Translations under genes and position numbers: made by a program
Origin: Kitasatospora sp. MAP12-44
Lineage (GTDB): Bacteria; Actinomycetota; Actinomycetes; Streptomycetales; Streptomycetaceae
Length of the DNA stretch: 64,000 nucleotides
Direction of reading: 5' to 3'
Assembly (NCBI RefSeq): GCF_029892095.1
Contig: NZ_JARZAE010000004.1
Coordinates: forward strand, 6,014,001-6,078,000
Notes under the pieces: model-generated
What the model was told of the DNA's origin: nothing
What the model saw: the letters and a program-made list of their open reading frames with translations, nothing else
Databases searched by the model: none
Shown here: positions 9,983-19,000 of the stretch, in pieces
Position numbering within the stretch: the first letter of the stretch is position 1
Layout of the letters: each line of letters starts with the position of its first letter

Positions 9983-10981
9983 TCAGTCCTCAGCCGTCAT
10001 GAAGCCCGACTTGCGCCGGAGCAGGATCGAGGTGAAGGCCATCGAGATGGCGAAGAGGATCAGCGCGACCACGCAGGCGGAGCCGGTGTCGAAGCGCTGG
10101 AAGCCCAGGTTGTAGACCATCTGCGGCAGGGTCCAGGTGGAGCCGTGCGGATAGCCGGGCTCGAACTGCTCGCCCGAGCCGCCGATGATGCCGCTGGCGA
10201 CCTGGCCGGCCACGATGGCCTGGGTGTAGTACTGCATGGTCTGGATCACGCCGGTGACCACCGCGAACATCACGATCGGGGTGATGTTGGGGAAGGTGAC
10301 GTAGCGGAACCGCTGCCAGGGTCCCGCGCCGTCCAGCTCGGCCGCCTCGTACTGCTCGGTGGGCACGTCGAGCAGCGCGGCCATGAAGATCACCATCAGG
10401 TCGCCGACGCCCCAGACCGCGAGCATCGTCAGGGCCGGCTTCGACCAGGTCGGGTCGTTGAACCAACCCGGCTGCGGCAGACCCAGCTTGCCGAGGTAGT
10501 GGTCCACCGGTCCGGTGCCGGGGTTGAGCAGGAAGGCGAAGGCGATCGTGGCGGCCACCGGCGGCGCCAGGTAGGGCAGGTAGAACGCGGTGCGGAAGAA
10601 GCCCAGGCCGCTCTTGATCTTGGTGACCAGCAGCCCGATCCCCAGCCCGAAGACGACCCGCAGCGCGACCATCACCACGACCAGCCAGAGCGTGTTGCGC
10701 AGACCCACCCAGAAGAACGGGTAGTCGGTGAAGACATAGCTCCAGTTCTTCAGCCCGGTGAAGACCGGCGCCGCGAACCCGTCGTACTTCATGAAGGAGA
10801 AGTAGACGGTGGAGACCAGCGGGTAGAGGAAGAAGACGCCGAAGCCGATCAGCCAGGGCGACAGGAAGGCCAGCGTGCGGGCCGCCTCCCGCCGGTACTT
10901 GCGGCGAAGCGCCGGCGGGACGGGCGGGCGGTCAACCGCCTTGCGGTCAACTGCCCTGCGGGAGCCGAGTGTCAGTGCCAT
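9983..10981 (-). CDS. Sugar ABC transporter permease, MalF-type (CUT1)
   Basis: This is the second membrane subunit, 332 residues. A basic N-terminal tail is followed by hydrophobic segments beginning TLAFLSPWLIGFGVFFLYPL, and an EAA loop EQYEAAELDGAGPWQRFRYV. It follows the solute-binding gene by 19 bases and precedes the MalG-type gene by 3 bases. The arrangement binding protein, MalF-type, MalG-type is the usual order for disaccharide importers in this group. Confidence 0.93.
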   Translation of the reverse strand: MALTLGSRRAVDRKAVDRPPVPPALRRKYRREAARTLAFLSPWLIGFGVFFLYPLVSTVYFSFMKYDGFAAPVFTGLKNWSYVFTDYPFFWVGLRNTLWLVVVMVALRVVFGLGIGLLVTKIKSGLGFFRTAFYLPYLAPPVAATIAFAFLLNPGTGPVDHYLGKLGLPQPGWFNDPTWSKPALTMLAVWGVGDLMVIFMAALLDVPTEQYEAAELDGAGPWQRFRYVTFPNITPIVMFAVVTGVIQTMQYYTQAIVAGQVASGIIGGSGEQFEPGYPHGSTWTLPQMVYNLGFQRFDTGSACVVALILFAISMAFTSILLRRKSGFMTAED

Positions 10982-11000
10982 GAGTGCGTGTCACCCGCCG

Positions 11001-12359
11001 TCACTTGGCCTGGTTCACGGCGGCGTCGATCTCCTTGGCGGTGGCCGCGAGGCCGGCCGCCAGATCGGTCTGCTTGCCGCTCTCGACGTCGTAGCCGAGG
11101 TTCTGCAGGCTCACCTGGTACGCGCCGCCGTTGATACTGGCGGGCGTGGTGCTGGAGTTGGGGTTGCGGGCGATGTCCAGGAAGGTCTTGAAGTTCGGAT
11201 CGTCCACCAGCTTCGGCGAGTTGAGCGCCGCGACGGTGCTCGGCACATTGTGGATGGCGTTGGCGAAGCTCACCACCGCGTCCGTGTCGGTGGTCAGGTA
11301 CTTCACCAACTCCCAGGCGGCGGCCTGCTTCTTGCTGCCCTGGGCGATCCCGACGATGGTGCCGGTCTGGTAGCCGCGGCCGTACGTGGAGGCGAGTGCG
11401 TCCGGCACCGGGAACGGCGCGGTGGCCCAGTCGATCGAGGCCTTGTCGTCGGCGATCGAGGCGGTCCGCCACTCGCCGTCGATGGCCATCGCCACCTGGC
11501 CGGTCTCGAAGGGGTTCTTGGCGCTGAACTCGTCGCCGAAGGTGGTGCGGAACTTCTCCAGCTTGTCGAAGCCGCCCAGTTGGCCGATCAGGTTCTTCTG
11601 CCAGGTCAGCATGGCCGTCACCGACGGGTCGGTGGCGAGGTTCGACGTGCCGTCCGGGCCGAAGTAGGTGGCGCCCCACTGGCCGAGGTAGTGCGCGGGG
11701 GAGGACTCGTAGCCGTGGTAGTCCGGCATGAAGCCGAGCTGCTGGTAGCCGTCGCCCTTGGCGATGGTCAGCTTGACGGCGTCGGCGTCGAACTCGCTGA
11801 GCGTCTTGGGCGGCGCGGTGATGCCGGCCGCCGCGAACTCCGTCTTGTTGTAGTACAGCCCGTACGCGTCGGCCTCCAGCGGCAGCGAGCACTGGTCGCC
11901 CTGGAACTGGCTGTACTGGAGCATCGGGGCGGGGAAGGTGGCGGCCGGGTCGATGTTGTCCTTCTTGAGGAAGGGCGTGAGGTCGGCCCAGACCTTGGAG
12001 GAGCAGAACTTGCCGACGTTGTCGGTGGTGAAGGAGGAGACCACGTCCGGCGCGTCGGGGCCGCCGGCCCGCAGCGCCTGCTCGCTCTTGTCGTCGGAGA
12101 TGTTGGCGACGACCTTGACGTGGATGTTCGGGTGCAGCTTCTCGAAGTCGGCGATGTTGGCGTTGATCGCGCCGGTCTCGTTGTCCTGGCTCCAGCCGTG
12201 CCAGAAGGTGATGGTGACGTCCTTGCCGCTGGCCGAGTCGTCGGCGCCGCCGGTCGAGTTGGTTCCGGTGCAGGCGCCGGCGAGCAGGGCGACGGTGGCG
12301 CTCAGGCTCAGGGCGGCGGCCAGTCGGCGGGATCTTCCGGGGGTGCGGTTGCTGGGCAC
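11001..12359 (-). CDS. Sugar ABC transporter solute-binding lipoprotein (CUT1)
   Basis: This 452-residue extracellular binding protein starts with an Arg-rich n-region and the lipobox LLAGAC, with the lipid-carrying Cys at residue 30. After a Ser/Gly linker it has the type 1 sugar-binding signature ITFWHGWSQDNETGAINANI and a length typical of the MalE class. It is the first gene after the ROK regulator in the leftward operon and precedes both permeases. A hairpin sits between it and rok, so it may also have its own promoter in the 92-base gap. The ligand cannot be read; neighbours (GH4 glycosidase and NagK-like kinase) suggest a beta-linked disaccharide or amino-sugar dimer. Confidence 0.92.
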   Translation of the reverse strand: MPSNRTPGRSRRLAAALSLSATVALLAGACTGTNSTGGADDSASGKDVTITFWHGWSQDNETGAINANIADFEKLHPNIHVKVVANISDDKSEQALRAGGPDAPDVVSSFTTDNVGKFCSSKVWADLTPFLKKDNIDPAATFPAPMLQYSQFQGDQCSLPLEADAYGLYYNKTEFAAAGITAPPKTLSEFDADAVKLTIAKGDGYQQLGFMPDYHGYESSPAHYLGQWGATYFGPDGTSNLATDPSVTAMLTWQKNLIGQLGGFDKLEKFRTTFGDEFSAKNPFETGQVAMAIDGEWRTASIADDKASIDWATAPFPVPDALASTYGRGYQTGTIVGIAQGSKKQAAAWELVKYLTTDTDAVVSFANAIHNVPSTVAALNSPKLVDDPNFKTFLDIARNPNSSTTPASINGGAYQVSLQNLGYDVESGKQTDLAAGLAATAKEIDAAVNQAK

Positions 12360-12385
12360 GGATGGTCCTCCTGGGGGTACACCGG

Positions 12386-12405
12386 GGCAGGCGTCATCGC
12401 CTGCC
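12386..12405 (-). terminator. Hairpin between rok and the sugar-binding gene
   Basis: GGCAGGCG and CGCCTGCC form a perfect 8-bp stem with loop TCAT, with partial pairing further out. It lies in the 92-base gap after the ROK stop. It could end the rok transcript or attenuate read-through into the transport genes. Confidence 0.55.
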
Positions 12406-12451
12406 GGCCCGGGTGTGGATGGGGGAAGGAAGATCGGATCAAGCGGTTGGG

Positions 12452-13660
12452 TCAGGCGGTGGTGAAGGCCGTCTCCCGGGCGGCGGTCAGGGCGCGCTGC
12501 AGGGCGCCGTGCAGTACGGGGGAGCCCGGGACGGTGCTGCTGCGCAGCTCGGGGCGCGGCACGGCCAGCCCCGTCAGCTCCTCGTGGACGAGGTCGCGCA
12601 GCCGCTCGCCCCCGGCGGTCGGGATGCCGCCGGAGAGCACCACCAGCTCGGGGTCGATCACCGCGACGATCGCGGCCAGCCCGGTGGCCAGCCGGTTCGC
12701 CAGCACGGCGAGGAACTCGTCGCCCGCGCCCGGGGTCGCCAGCGCGGTCGCGATCGCCTCCTCGGCCGTCCCGCCGGCCAGCCGGTGCTCCTTGGCGAGC
12801 GCCAGCACGGCGTCGGCCCCGGCGAGCTTCTGGAACCCGCCGGAGTTCTCCCGGCGGACGTTGCGGATCAGCGGGGCGCCGGGCACCGGCATGTAGCCGA
12901 CCTCACCGGCGCCGCCGGTGAAGCCCCGGTGCAGCTGCCCGGCGATCATGATCGCCGCGCCGATGCCCTCCTCCGCCCAGAGCAGCACGAAGTCGTCGTA
13001 GCCCTGCGCGCAGCCGAGCACCCGCTCGGCGACGGCGGCGAGGTTGACGTCGTTCTCGATCGAGACGGGGGCGCCCAGGGCGGCCTGCAACTCGGCGGGC
13101 AGCCGGGGTGAGTGCCAGCCGGGCAGGTGCGCGGCGTAGCGCAGCTTGCCGGTGGCCGGGTCGAGCGCGCCGGGGGTGCCGATCACGATCTCGCCGATGC
13201 TCCCCGCCTCCAGCCCGGCCAGCCGAACCGTCTCGGCCAGCCCGTCGGCGAGCCGCTGGACGGTGCCGGCGGCCTGCCGGGGCGGGGTCGCCAGCAGGTG
13301 CTCGGCGAGCGTGCGGCCGGTGATGTCGGCCACCGCGAACAGCGTGTGGGTGGGCTTCACGTCCAGCCCGGCCACATAGCCGGCCGCCGGATTCACCTGG
13401 TACAGCTGCGCGTTGGGCCCGGGGCCGCCGGCCGTGGTGCCGACCGGGACCACCAGACCGGCCGCCGAGAGCCGGGCCAGCAGCTGGGAGGCGGTGGGCT
13501 TGGAGAGCCCGGTCAGGGTGCCGATCCTGGTCCGGGAGAGCGGGCCGTGCTCGAGCAGCAGATCGAGCGCGGCCCGGTCGTTGATCGCCCGCAGCCGGCT
13601 GGGGGTGCCGGGGCGCGGGGTGGGAGTGGCGGAGGCGGTGGGGCGGGTGGTGTCGGTCAC
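12452..13660 (-). CDS. ROK-family transcriptional repressor of the sugar operon
   Basis: This 402-residue protein has an N-terminal winged helix-turn-helix (about residues 24-72: RAINDRAALDLLLEHGPLSR, then TLTGLSKPTASQLLARL) and a ROK sugar-sensing domain. The ROK domain shows GLDVKPTH near 96, IGTPGALDPATG, SIENDVNLAAVAE and GIGAAIMIAGQL. The zinc-binding CxCGxxGCxE segment of most ROK proteins is absent: the matching region after GGAGEVGYM has no cysteines. That loss is common in regulatory members, but it separates this protein from the second ROK regulator at 29663. It heads the leftward operon and likely represses it until the sugar or its phosphate binds. The GTG or ATG at 13660 opens MTDTTRPT; the first 20 residues are low-complexity. 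Confidence 0.9.
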   Translation of the reverse strand: MTDTTRPTASATPTPRPGTPSRLRAINDRAALDLLLEHGPLSRTRIGTLTGLSKPTASQLLARLSAAGLVVPVGTTAGGPGPNAQLYQVNPAAGYVAGLDVKPTHTLFAVADITGRTLAEHLLATPPRQAAGTVQRLADGLAETVRLAGLEAGSIGEIVIGTPGALDPATGKLRYAAHLPGWHSPRLPAELQAALGAPVSIENDVNLAAVAERVLGCAQGYDDFVLLWAEEGIGAAIMIAGQLHRGFTGGAGEVGYMPVPGAPLIRNVRRENSGGFQKLAGADAVLALAKEHRLAGGTAEEAIATALATPGAGDEFLAVLANRLATGLAAIVAVIDPELVVLSGGIPTAGGERLRDLVHEELTGLAVPRPELRSSTVPGSPVLHGALQRALTAARETAFTTA

Positions 13661-13707
13661 AAGCTGATCCTCCTCCGTCGACCGGGGCGGTTGCCACGCA
13701 GGTAATT

Positions 13708-13724
13708 GTTAGTAAAGTTTCCAA
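13708..13724. promoter_or_regulatory. Candidate ROK operator upstream of rok
   Basis: The AT-rich element GTTAGTAAAGTTTCCAA lies about 50 bases upstream of the rok start in otherwise GC-rich DNA. Its halves GTTAGTAAA and TTTCC are an imperfect inverted repeat of the type bound by ROK and other sugar repressors. Assignment is by position and composition only. Confidence 0.4.
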
Positions 13725-13820
13725 TCGCTGAGAGGAAGGTAGGGCGCGGCTCGGGAGGGTGTCAATGACCGCTTCACGACTGGTTGCCGATCCGTTACCG
13801 CCGCAGCCGGGCCGGACACG

Positions 13821-13859
13821 CCGAAGCCCCGTCCCTGAACAGCGGGGACGGGGCTTCGG
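13821..13859 (-). terminator. Strong hairpin terminator after the MscS gene
   Basis: A perfect 15-bp stem (13821-13835 with 13845-13859) with a 9-base loop begins 12 bases past the MscS stop on the minus strand. Confidence 0.85.
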
Positions 13860-13870
13860 GAGCGGCGTGG

Positions 13871-14989
13871 CTACGGCACCTTGGGCGGGCTCGTCGGGTC
13901 CTCGGCGGTGTGCTGCACCGGCATCGGTATCGGCCGGGTCGCCAGCGAGCGTGCCGAGGCCGGGTCGGAGAGCGCCGAGGGCGGCAGGGTGTCCACCGGC
14001 GCCGGCCCGGGCGCGGCCGGGCTCGGCTCCTCCTTGAGCTTGATCCCGGCCTGGTCGAACGCGTGCTTCAGCCGCTGGCGCAGCCCGCGGGTGACCAGCG
14101 AGGCCTTGCCCGGCATGGTCCTGGCCTCCACTCGCAGCACCACCGTCTCGGCGGCCACCGACTCCACCCCGAGCACCCGCACCGGGTCCCAGAGCAGCTC
14201 GTCCCACGGCGCTTCCTTGGCCATCGCCTCGGCGCTGTCCAGGATCAGCTCCTCGACCATCGCCAGGTCCTCCCGGTAGCCGACCTGGACGTCCACCGTC
14301 GCGGTCGACCAGCCCTGGCTCATGTTGGCGATCCGCTTGACCTCGCCGTTGCGGATGTACCAGATCTCGCCGGTCGCGCCGCGCAGCTTGGTCACCCGCA
14401 GCCCGACCTCCAGCACCGTGCCGCTGGCGACGCCGGTGTCGATCTCGTCGCCCACGCCGTACTGGTCCTCCATGATCATGAAGACCCCGGAGAGGAAGTC
14501 GGTCACCAGGTTGCGCGCGCCGAAGCCGATCGCCACCCCCGCGACCCCGGCGCTGGCCAGCAGCGGAGCCAGGTCCACCCCGAGGTCGGCCAGCACCATC
14601 AGCGCCGCGGTGCCCATGATGCTGAACGAGGCCACGCTCAGCAGCACCGAGCCGATCGCCGCCGAGCGCTGATGGCGGCGCTCGGAGTTGACCAGCAGCC
14701 CGCCCAGCCGGCTGCTCTCGGGCGACTCGTGCTCGCTCTCCTTGGACATCCGCGCTATCAACTGCGTGATCAGCTTGCGCACCACGGCCCGCAGCACCAG
14801 GGCCAGCACGAGGATGAAGACGATCCGCACCGCCACCTCGACCCAGGTCTGCCAGTTGGTGTCGAGCCAGCTGGCCGCCTGCCGGGTACTGGTGGAGACC
14901 TGTTCGGCACTGGTGGGCAGATCCAGCCCGCTCGCGGGGTGACCGTCGGCGGCCAGCGGGAGGAGGGCCGGGAATCCGGTCCGGCTCAC
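13871..14989 (-). CDS. MscS-family small mechanosensitive ion channel
   Basis: This 372-residue membrane channel opens under membrane tension to release solutes on osmotic downshock. Two N-terminal hydrophobic segments (WVEVAVRIVFILVLALVLRA and SIMGTAALMVLADLGV) precede the pore helix with LLASAGVAGVAIGFGARNL and the beta-domain entry DFLSGVFMIMEDQYGVGDEI, the MscS signature. The cytoplasmic vestibule continues to about residue 310, and a Pro/Ser-rich tail follows. GTG 14989 is preceded by AGGAAGG at about 10 bases. It is a single-gene unit with its own terminator, divergent from the HNH gene. Confidence 0.92.
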   Translation of the reverse strand: MSRTGFPALLPLAADGHPASGLDLPTSAEQVSTSTRQAASWLDTNWQTWVEVAVRIVFILVLALVLRAVVRKLITQLIARMSKESEHESPESSRLGGLLVNSERRHQRSAAIGSVLLSVASFSIMGTAALMVLADLGVDLAPLLASAGVAGVAIGFGARNLVTDFLSGVFMIMEDQYGVGDEIDTGVASGTVLEVGLRVTKLRGATGEIWYIRNGEVKRIANMSQGWSTATVDVQVGYREDLAMVEELILDSAEAMAKEAPWDELLWDPVRVLGVESVAAETVVLRVEARTMPGKASLVTRGLRQRLKHAFDQAGIKLKEEPSPAAPGPAPVDTLPPSALSDPASARSLATRPIPMPVQHTAEDPTSPPKVP

Positions 14990-15367
14990 GTCGGGGGACC
15001 TTCCTGCAGGGGACGGGGTAGCAATCGCCCCGTCGTGCAGAACACCGCCGCTCGCGCGGGCCGATCGCCTGAGCCTATCGCCCGGCGGCGGTCTCCCCGA
15101 GCCGTCGACCGGTCGGCGGGTCGTACGAACAGGTGATCCGGCCGACCCGGCCCGCAGCGTCCGCCGGCCGTTCGAGTGCAGCGGAGTCCGGCTCTGGGCA
15201 TAGAGCTAGCACGGCGGGCTATGACAGAAGCCACTCCGGTCCGTTATCCGGTAATGGTGGCGCCGTACAAAGTCGTAAGGCGACACTGGGGGTGATCGCG
15301 CAGCGATGTGCGGTCATCCGCTCGTCCCGGCGCGAGCCACGCGCCGCAGGCGTCCAAGGAGGCATCC
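14990..15367. other. Divergent intergenic region, MscS / HNH
   Basis: These 378 bases separate two divergent genes and must hold both promoters. I see no convincing -35/-10 pair, no long inverted repeat and no small gene with a good ribosome site. Some A/T-rich patches (around 15205-15215 and 15240-15275) are the likeliest promoter sites. Confidence 0.5.
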
Positions 15368-15988
15368 GTGCCGCATGTCCTGGTCCTCAACGCGTCCTAC
15401 GAGCCACTCGGCGTCGTATCGATGCGCCGCGCACTCATCCTCGTCCTCAATCACAAGGCGATCAGCCTGGAGGACTCGGAATTCACCATGCACAGCGCCA
15501 CCAGCGCCGTTACGGCGCCGTCCGTCGTCCGACTGACCCGGTTCGTCCGGGTCCCTTTCTGCGGGCCTGTACCGCTCACCCGCCGCGCACTCTTCGCCCG
15601 TGACCACGGGCGCTGCGTCTACTGCGGGGCCGCCGCGACCAGCGTCGACCACGTCATCCCGCGCAGTCGCGGCGGCCAGCACCGCTGGGACAACGTGGTG
15701 GCGGCCTGCCGCCGCTGCAACCACGTCAAGGCCGACCGCCACCTGACCGAACTGGGCTGGCGGATGAAACGACCACCGGCCCCGCCCAGCGGCCTCGCCT
15801 GGCGCATCATCGGAACCGGGATCAAGGACCCGCGCTGGCGGCCCTACCTGGAGCCCTACGGAGCCACGGACCAGTTCCGCGACTTCGAGCACCACGACCA
15901 TACCGACCACGGGGGAGTCACACCGGTCCCGCTGGGCCGGTCCCGTCCCGTCCACCGCGGTGAGCAGCCCGAATCGCTCACCGCCTGA
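15368..15988 (+). CDS. HNH endonuclease family protein
   Basis: The 206-residue protein carries a full HNH nuclease core: CVYCG (Cys 83 and 86), SVDHVIPRSRGGQHRWDNVV (Asp94, His95, Asn109) and ACRRCNHVKADR with the second Cys pair at 114 and 117. The N-terminal part (VLVLNASYEPLGVVSMRRAL) is the domain usually found before HNH in this actinobacterial family. GTG 15368 has AAGGAGG 6 bases upstream; the frame is open for 60 bases before it but without a ribosome site. Such solitary HNH proteins are conserved in actinobacteria without a fixed role; nothing around it suggests restriction-modification. Confidence 0.9.
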   Translation: MPHVLVLNASYEPLGVVSMRRALILVLNHKAISLEDSEFTMHSATSAVTAPSVVRLTRFVRVPFCGPVPLTRRALFARDHGRCVYCGAAATSVDHVIPRSRGGQHRWDNVVAACRRCNHVKADRHLTELGWRMKRPPAPPSGLAWRIIGTGIKDPRWRPYLEPYGATDQFRDFEHHDHTDHGGVTPVPLGRSRPVHRGEQPESLTA

Positions 15989-16019
15989 CCCCAAGGCCTG
16001 GCCGTACGGTACGCCTCAT

Positions 16020-16058
16020 GGGCCGGCGGCGCGCTCCCGGTGAGCGCGCGGCCGGCCC
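16020..16058. terminator. Bidirectional hairpin between convergent genes
   Basis: Arms 16020-16036 and 16042-16058 pair over 17 bases with one mismatch around a 5-base loop. It sits between the stop of the HNH gene and the stop of the GH84-like gene, which face each other, so it can serve both. Confidence 0.8.
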
Positions 16059-16080
16059 GCCGGCGTTTCGGGGGCCGGGC

Positions 16081-19000
16081 TCAGTGCTGGACCGGCATCG
16101 CGGGCATGGACGGCGACGGCATGGGGGGCATCGGCACCCCGCCGGCCGGCACCGCTGACGTGGGCGACGGCACGGGCGTCGGCGGAGCGGTCGGCGGCGG
16201 CGAGCCGGCGGGCGCCGACGGTACCCCGCTGGGCGTCGTGGTGGGCGCCGTGGTGGGTGCACCCGGGCCGGTGGGGGCCGTCGGCGGGGTGACCGGCGTG
16301 CTGGGCGCCGTCGGGGCTCCGGCCACCGCGTACGCCTCGATGCCGAAGAGCGAGTAGCCGTACCTGGTGGCCCGGTTGACACCCTGCATCCGCACGAACT
16401 GCGTCCCCGGCGCGTCGAAGCGCACCGTCTCGGTGCCCCCGTGGCCGTTGGCCACCGTCGCCACCGTCGCCACCGTCGTCCAGGTCACGCCGTCCGGCGA
16501 GGTCTGCACCAGGTACGACGAGGCGTACGCGCCCTGCCAGTGCAGTACCACCGAGCCCAGCCGGGTGGGCTGCGCCAGCTGGAGCTGCACCCAGGCGTTG
16601 TCCACCGGGGGCGAGGCCCACCGGGTGGCGGCGTTGCCGTCGGTCACCGCGGAGGCCGGGTACTTGGCGGACAGGTCGCCCGAGGAGCTTGCCGTGGCGG
16701 TCAGCGCCAGGTCGGGCCCGGCGGTCGGCGGCACCACGTGCACCTGGAGCGTCTGGCGGATGGTCACCCCGTTGCTGGTGAAGTCGACCGGCACGGCGTA
16801 CGTCCCCGACGGCGTCCCGGCGGCGGCGCTGACCTGCACCGCTGTGTCGGCCCGACCGCCGCGCGGCACGCTGACCGGGGCGCCGGGCGTGCCCGGGGCG
16901 GGCGCCGGGGTGACGGTCAGCCCCGGCACGCCGGCCGGCGGCTCGGCGTGGACCTCGCCGCTCGCGCCCTCCGGACGGACGGCGTCCACCGCGGCCTGGG
17001 TGCCGGCGGGCGTGGCCGCGCCGGCGATCACGTCCAGCTCCGGATCGGCCAGCGTCAGCCGGGCGATCGGCAGATCGGCGTACCAAGGGACGATCTGGTT
17101 GACCACCGGCGCGTCGCCGCCCGGCGCCCAGGTCAGCCGCAGCGCGTCGGCGGGCTGGCCGCCCGTCGGGATCTCGTTGTAGCCGGGCTGCAGGGTGCCG
17201 ACCCGCGCCCAGCTGCCGTCCGCCTTGCGGACGTCGACGGTCGCGGTGGCCTTCACCGTCGGATCGGTCAGCACGGTGATCCGGTCCAGCGGACGGGTCT
17301 GGCCCAGGTCGACGGTGAGCGGGGTGTCGGCGGCGGTCGGCGGGGCGGCCGCCCGGTAGGCGGTGTCCGGGTCGCCGTCCAGCACCGAGCTGATCGAGGA
17401 GCCGGCCGCCGGGGCCGGGCCGCCGGAGACGGTGACCTGGTCGGCGCCGGGCGCGCTGACGCTGAAGTCCCGTACGGCCACGGCGGTCTGCTGGGTGGCG
17501 GTGGCCCGCAGCCGGATCGCCTTGACCAGCACGCCGTCCGGCAGCTTGGCGGCCACCGTCTTCTGGTTGTGCACCTTCACCAGCTGCTTCCAGCCGCCGT
17601 CGCCGGTGGTGTACTCCAGCACGCCGTCGTGCAGGTAGTCGTCGGCCGCGGCGGCCGCGTCGCTGCCCGGGTCGGCCTGGCCGTCGGTGGAGCCCATCCG
17701 CACGGTGACGGTGTCCACCGGGCGGCCGTCCCCGAGGTCGATCCCGAAGGCGTCGCCGTGCTGCGGCGGGTCCGAGGTCCAGTAGAAGGTGTCCGGCGAG
17801 GAGTCGGTCATCAGCTCCGGGCCGTGGTCGTTGGCGGCGCCCATGGTGGTGGTCGGGCTGAGCGATCCGGCGCTCACCCCCGACCAGCTGTCGGAGGCCT
17901 GCAGCGCCTGGTCGAGGAACGGGTCGAGCACGCCGGCGCCGACCGTCACCGCGCCCTGCGCGAGCTGGGTGCGCAGCTGCCGCAGGGTGACCCGGGCCTG
18001 CCAGGCGCCGGCACCGTCGCCGTGGTGCTGGGCGAGCAGCATGTCCACGGCGGCCTGCCCGGCCTGCCCGTACGTGCCCAGCCGGCTGAGCCACGGCGCG
18101 GTCTCGGCGGCCAGGCTGCCGTCGGCGGCGTCGGGGCCCGCGCCGAGCGCCGCCGGGGCGCCCGCCATCGTGCTGAAGGCGGCTCGCAGCGGGTCGGCGG
18201 CCTGCTGGAGCTTGCCGAGGTCCACCGTGCCGCCGCCGGCGGGCTGCAGCGCGGCCCAGAAGGCGGCCAGCAGCGGGGTCAGGTAGCCGGACTCCTGGCC
18301 GGCCAGCGGCGAGGAGGCGCTGTTGCCGGCCAGCGCGGTCAGTGCGGCGAGCGCCGGGCCGCTGCCCGCGTCGGTGGGGGAGCCGGGGACGGCGCCGGCG
18401 GCCACCGCGCGCAGCGCGTACTGCCAGGACGCGTCCGACTGGTAGCCGGTCGGGTTCCAGCCGAAGTCGGCGGCGGTGGAGAACGCGATCCGGGAGGCGG
18501 TCGGCTGCTGCATGCCCGAGGTCAGCAGCATCGCCGAGTCGGTGGCCACCCCCGGGTCGCGGCCGACGTAGGGGCCCAGGTAGAGCCGGTCCGGCGTGGA
18601 GTCGTTGACCGGGTAGTTGTCCATGGTGACCAGCGGGTGCTGCAGCAGCGCCGCGGTGTCGGTGGTCTGACCGGTGGTGATCGTCCCCGGGATCACCCCG
18701 ACGCCGGTCCAGGCGATCTGGACCGCCGAGGGCAGGCCGGCCGCCAGCGCGGTGCGGTAGATGCTCGGGCCCGCCTGGTAGTACTCGGTGGGGACGATGG
18801 AGAGCGGCGCCAGGTCGGGGTTGGCGGCGATCAGCCGGCTCTGCACCTTGGCGGCCAGCTCGGACTGCGCCTTGGCGGCGGCGGCCGCCCCGGTGCCGTA
18901 CGTCCGACTGTCCTGCGAGCAGTGCCACTCGTTGTAGTTGTAGGCGACGTCCTGGAACTGCAGTTGGAAGGCCTCGAAGCCGAGCTCGCGCATCGCCGCC

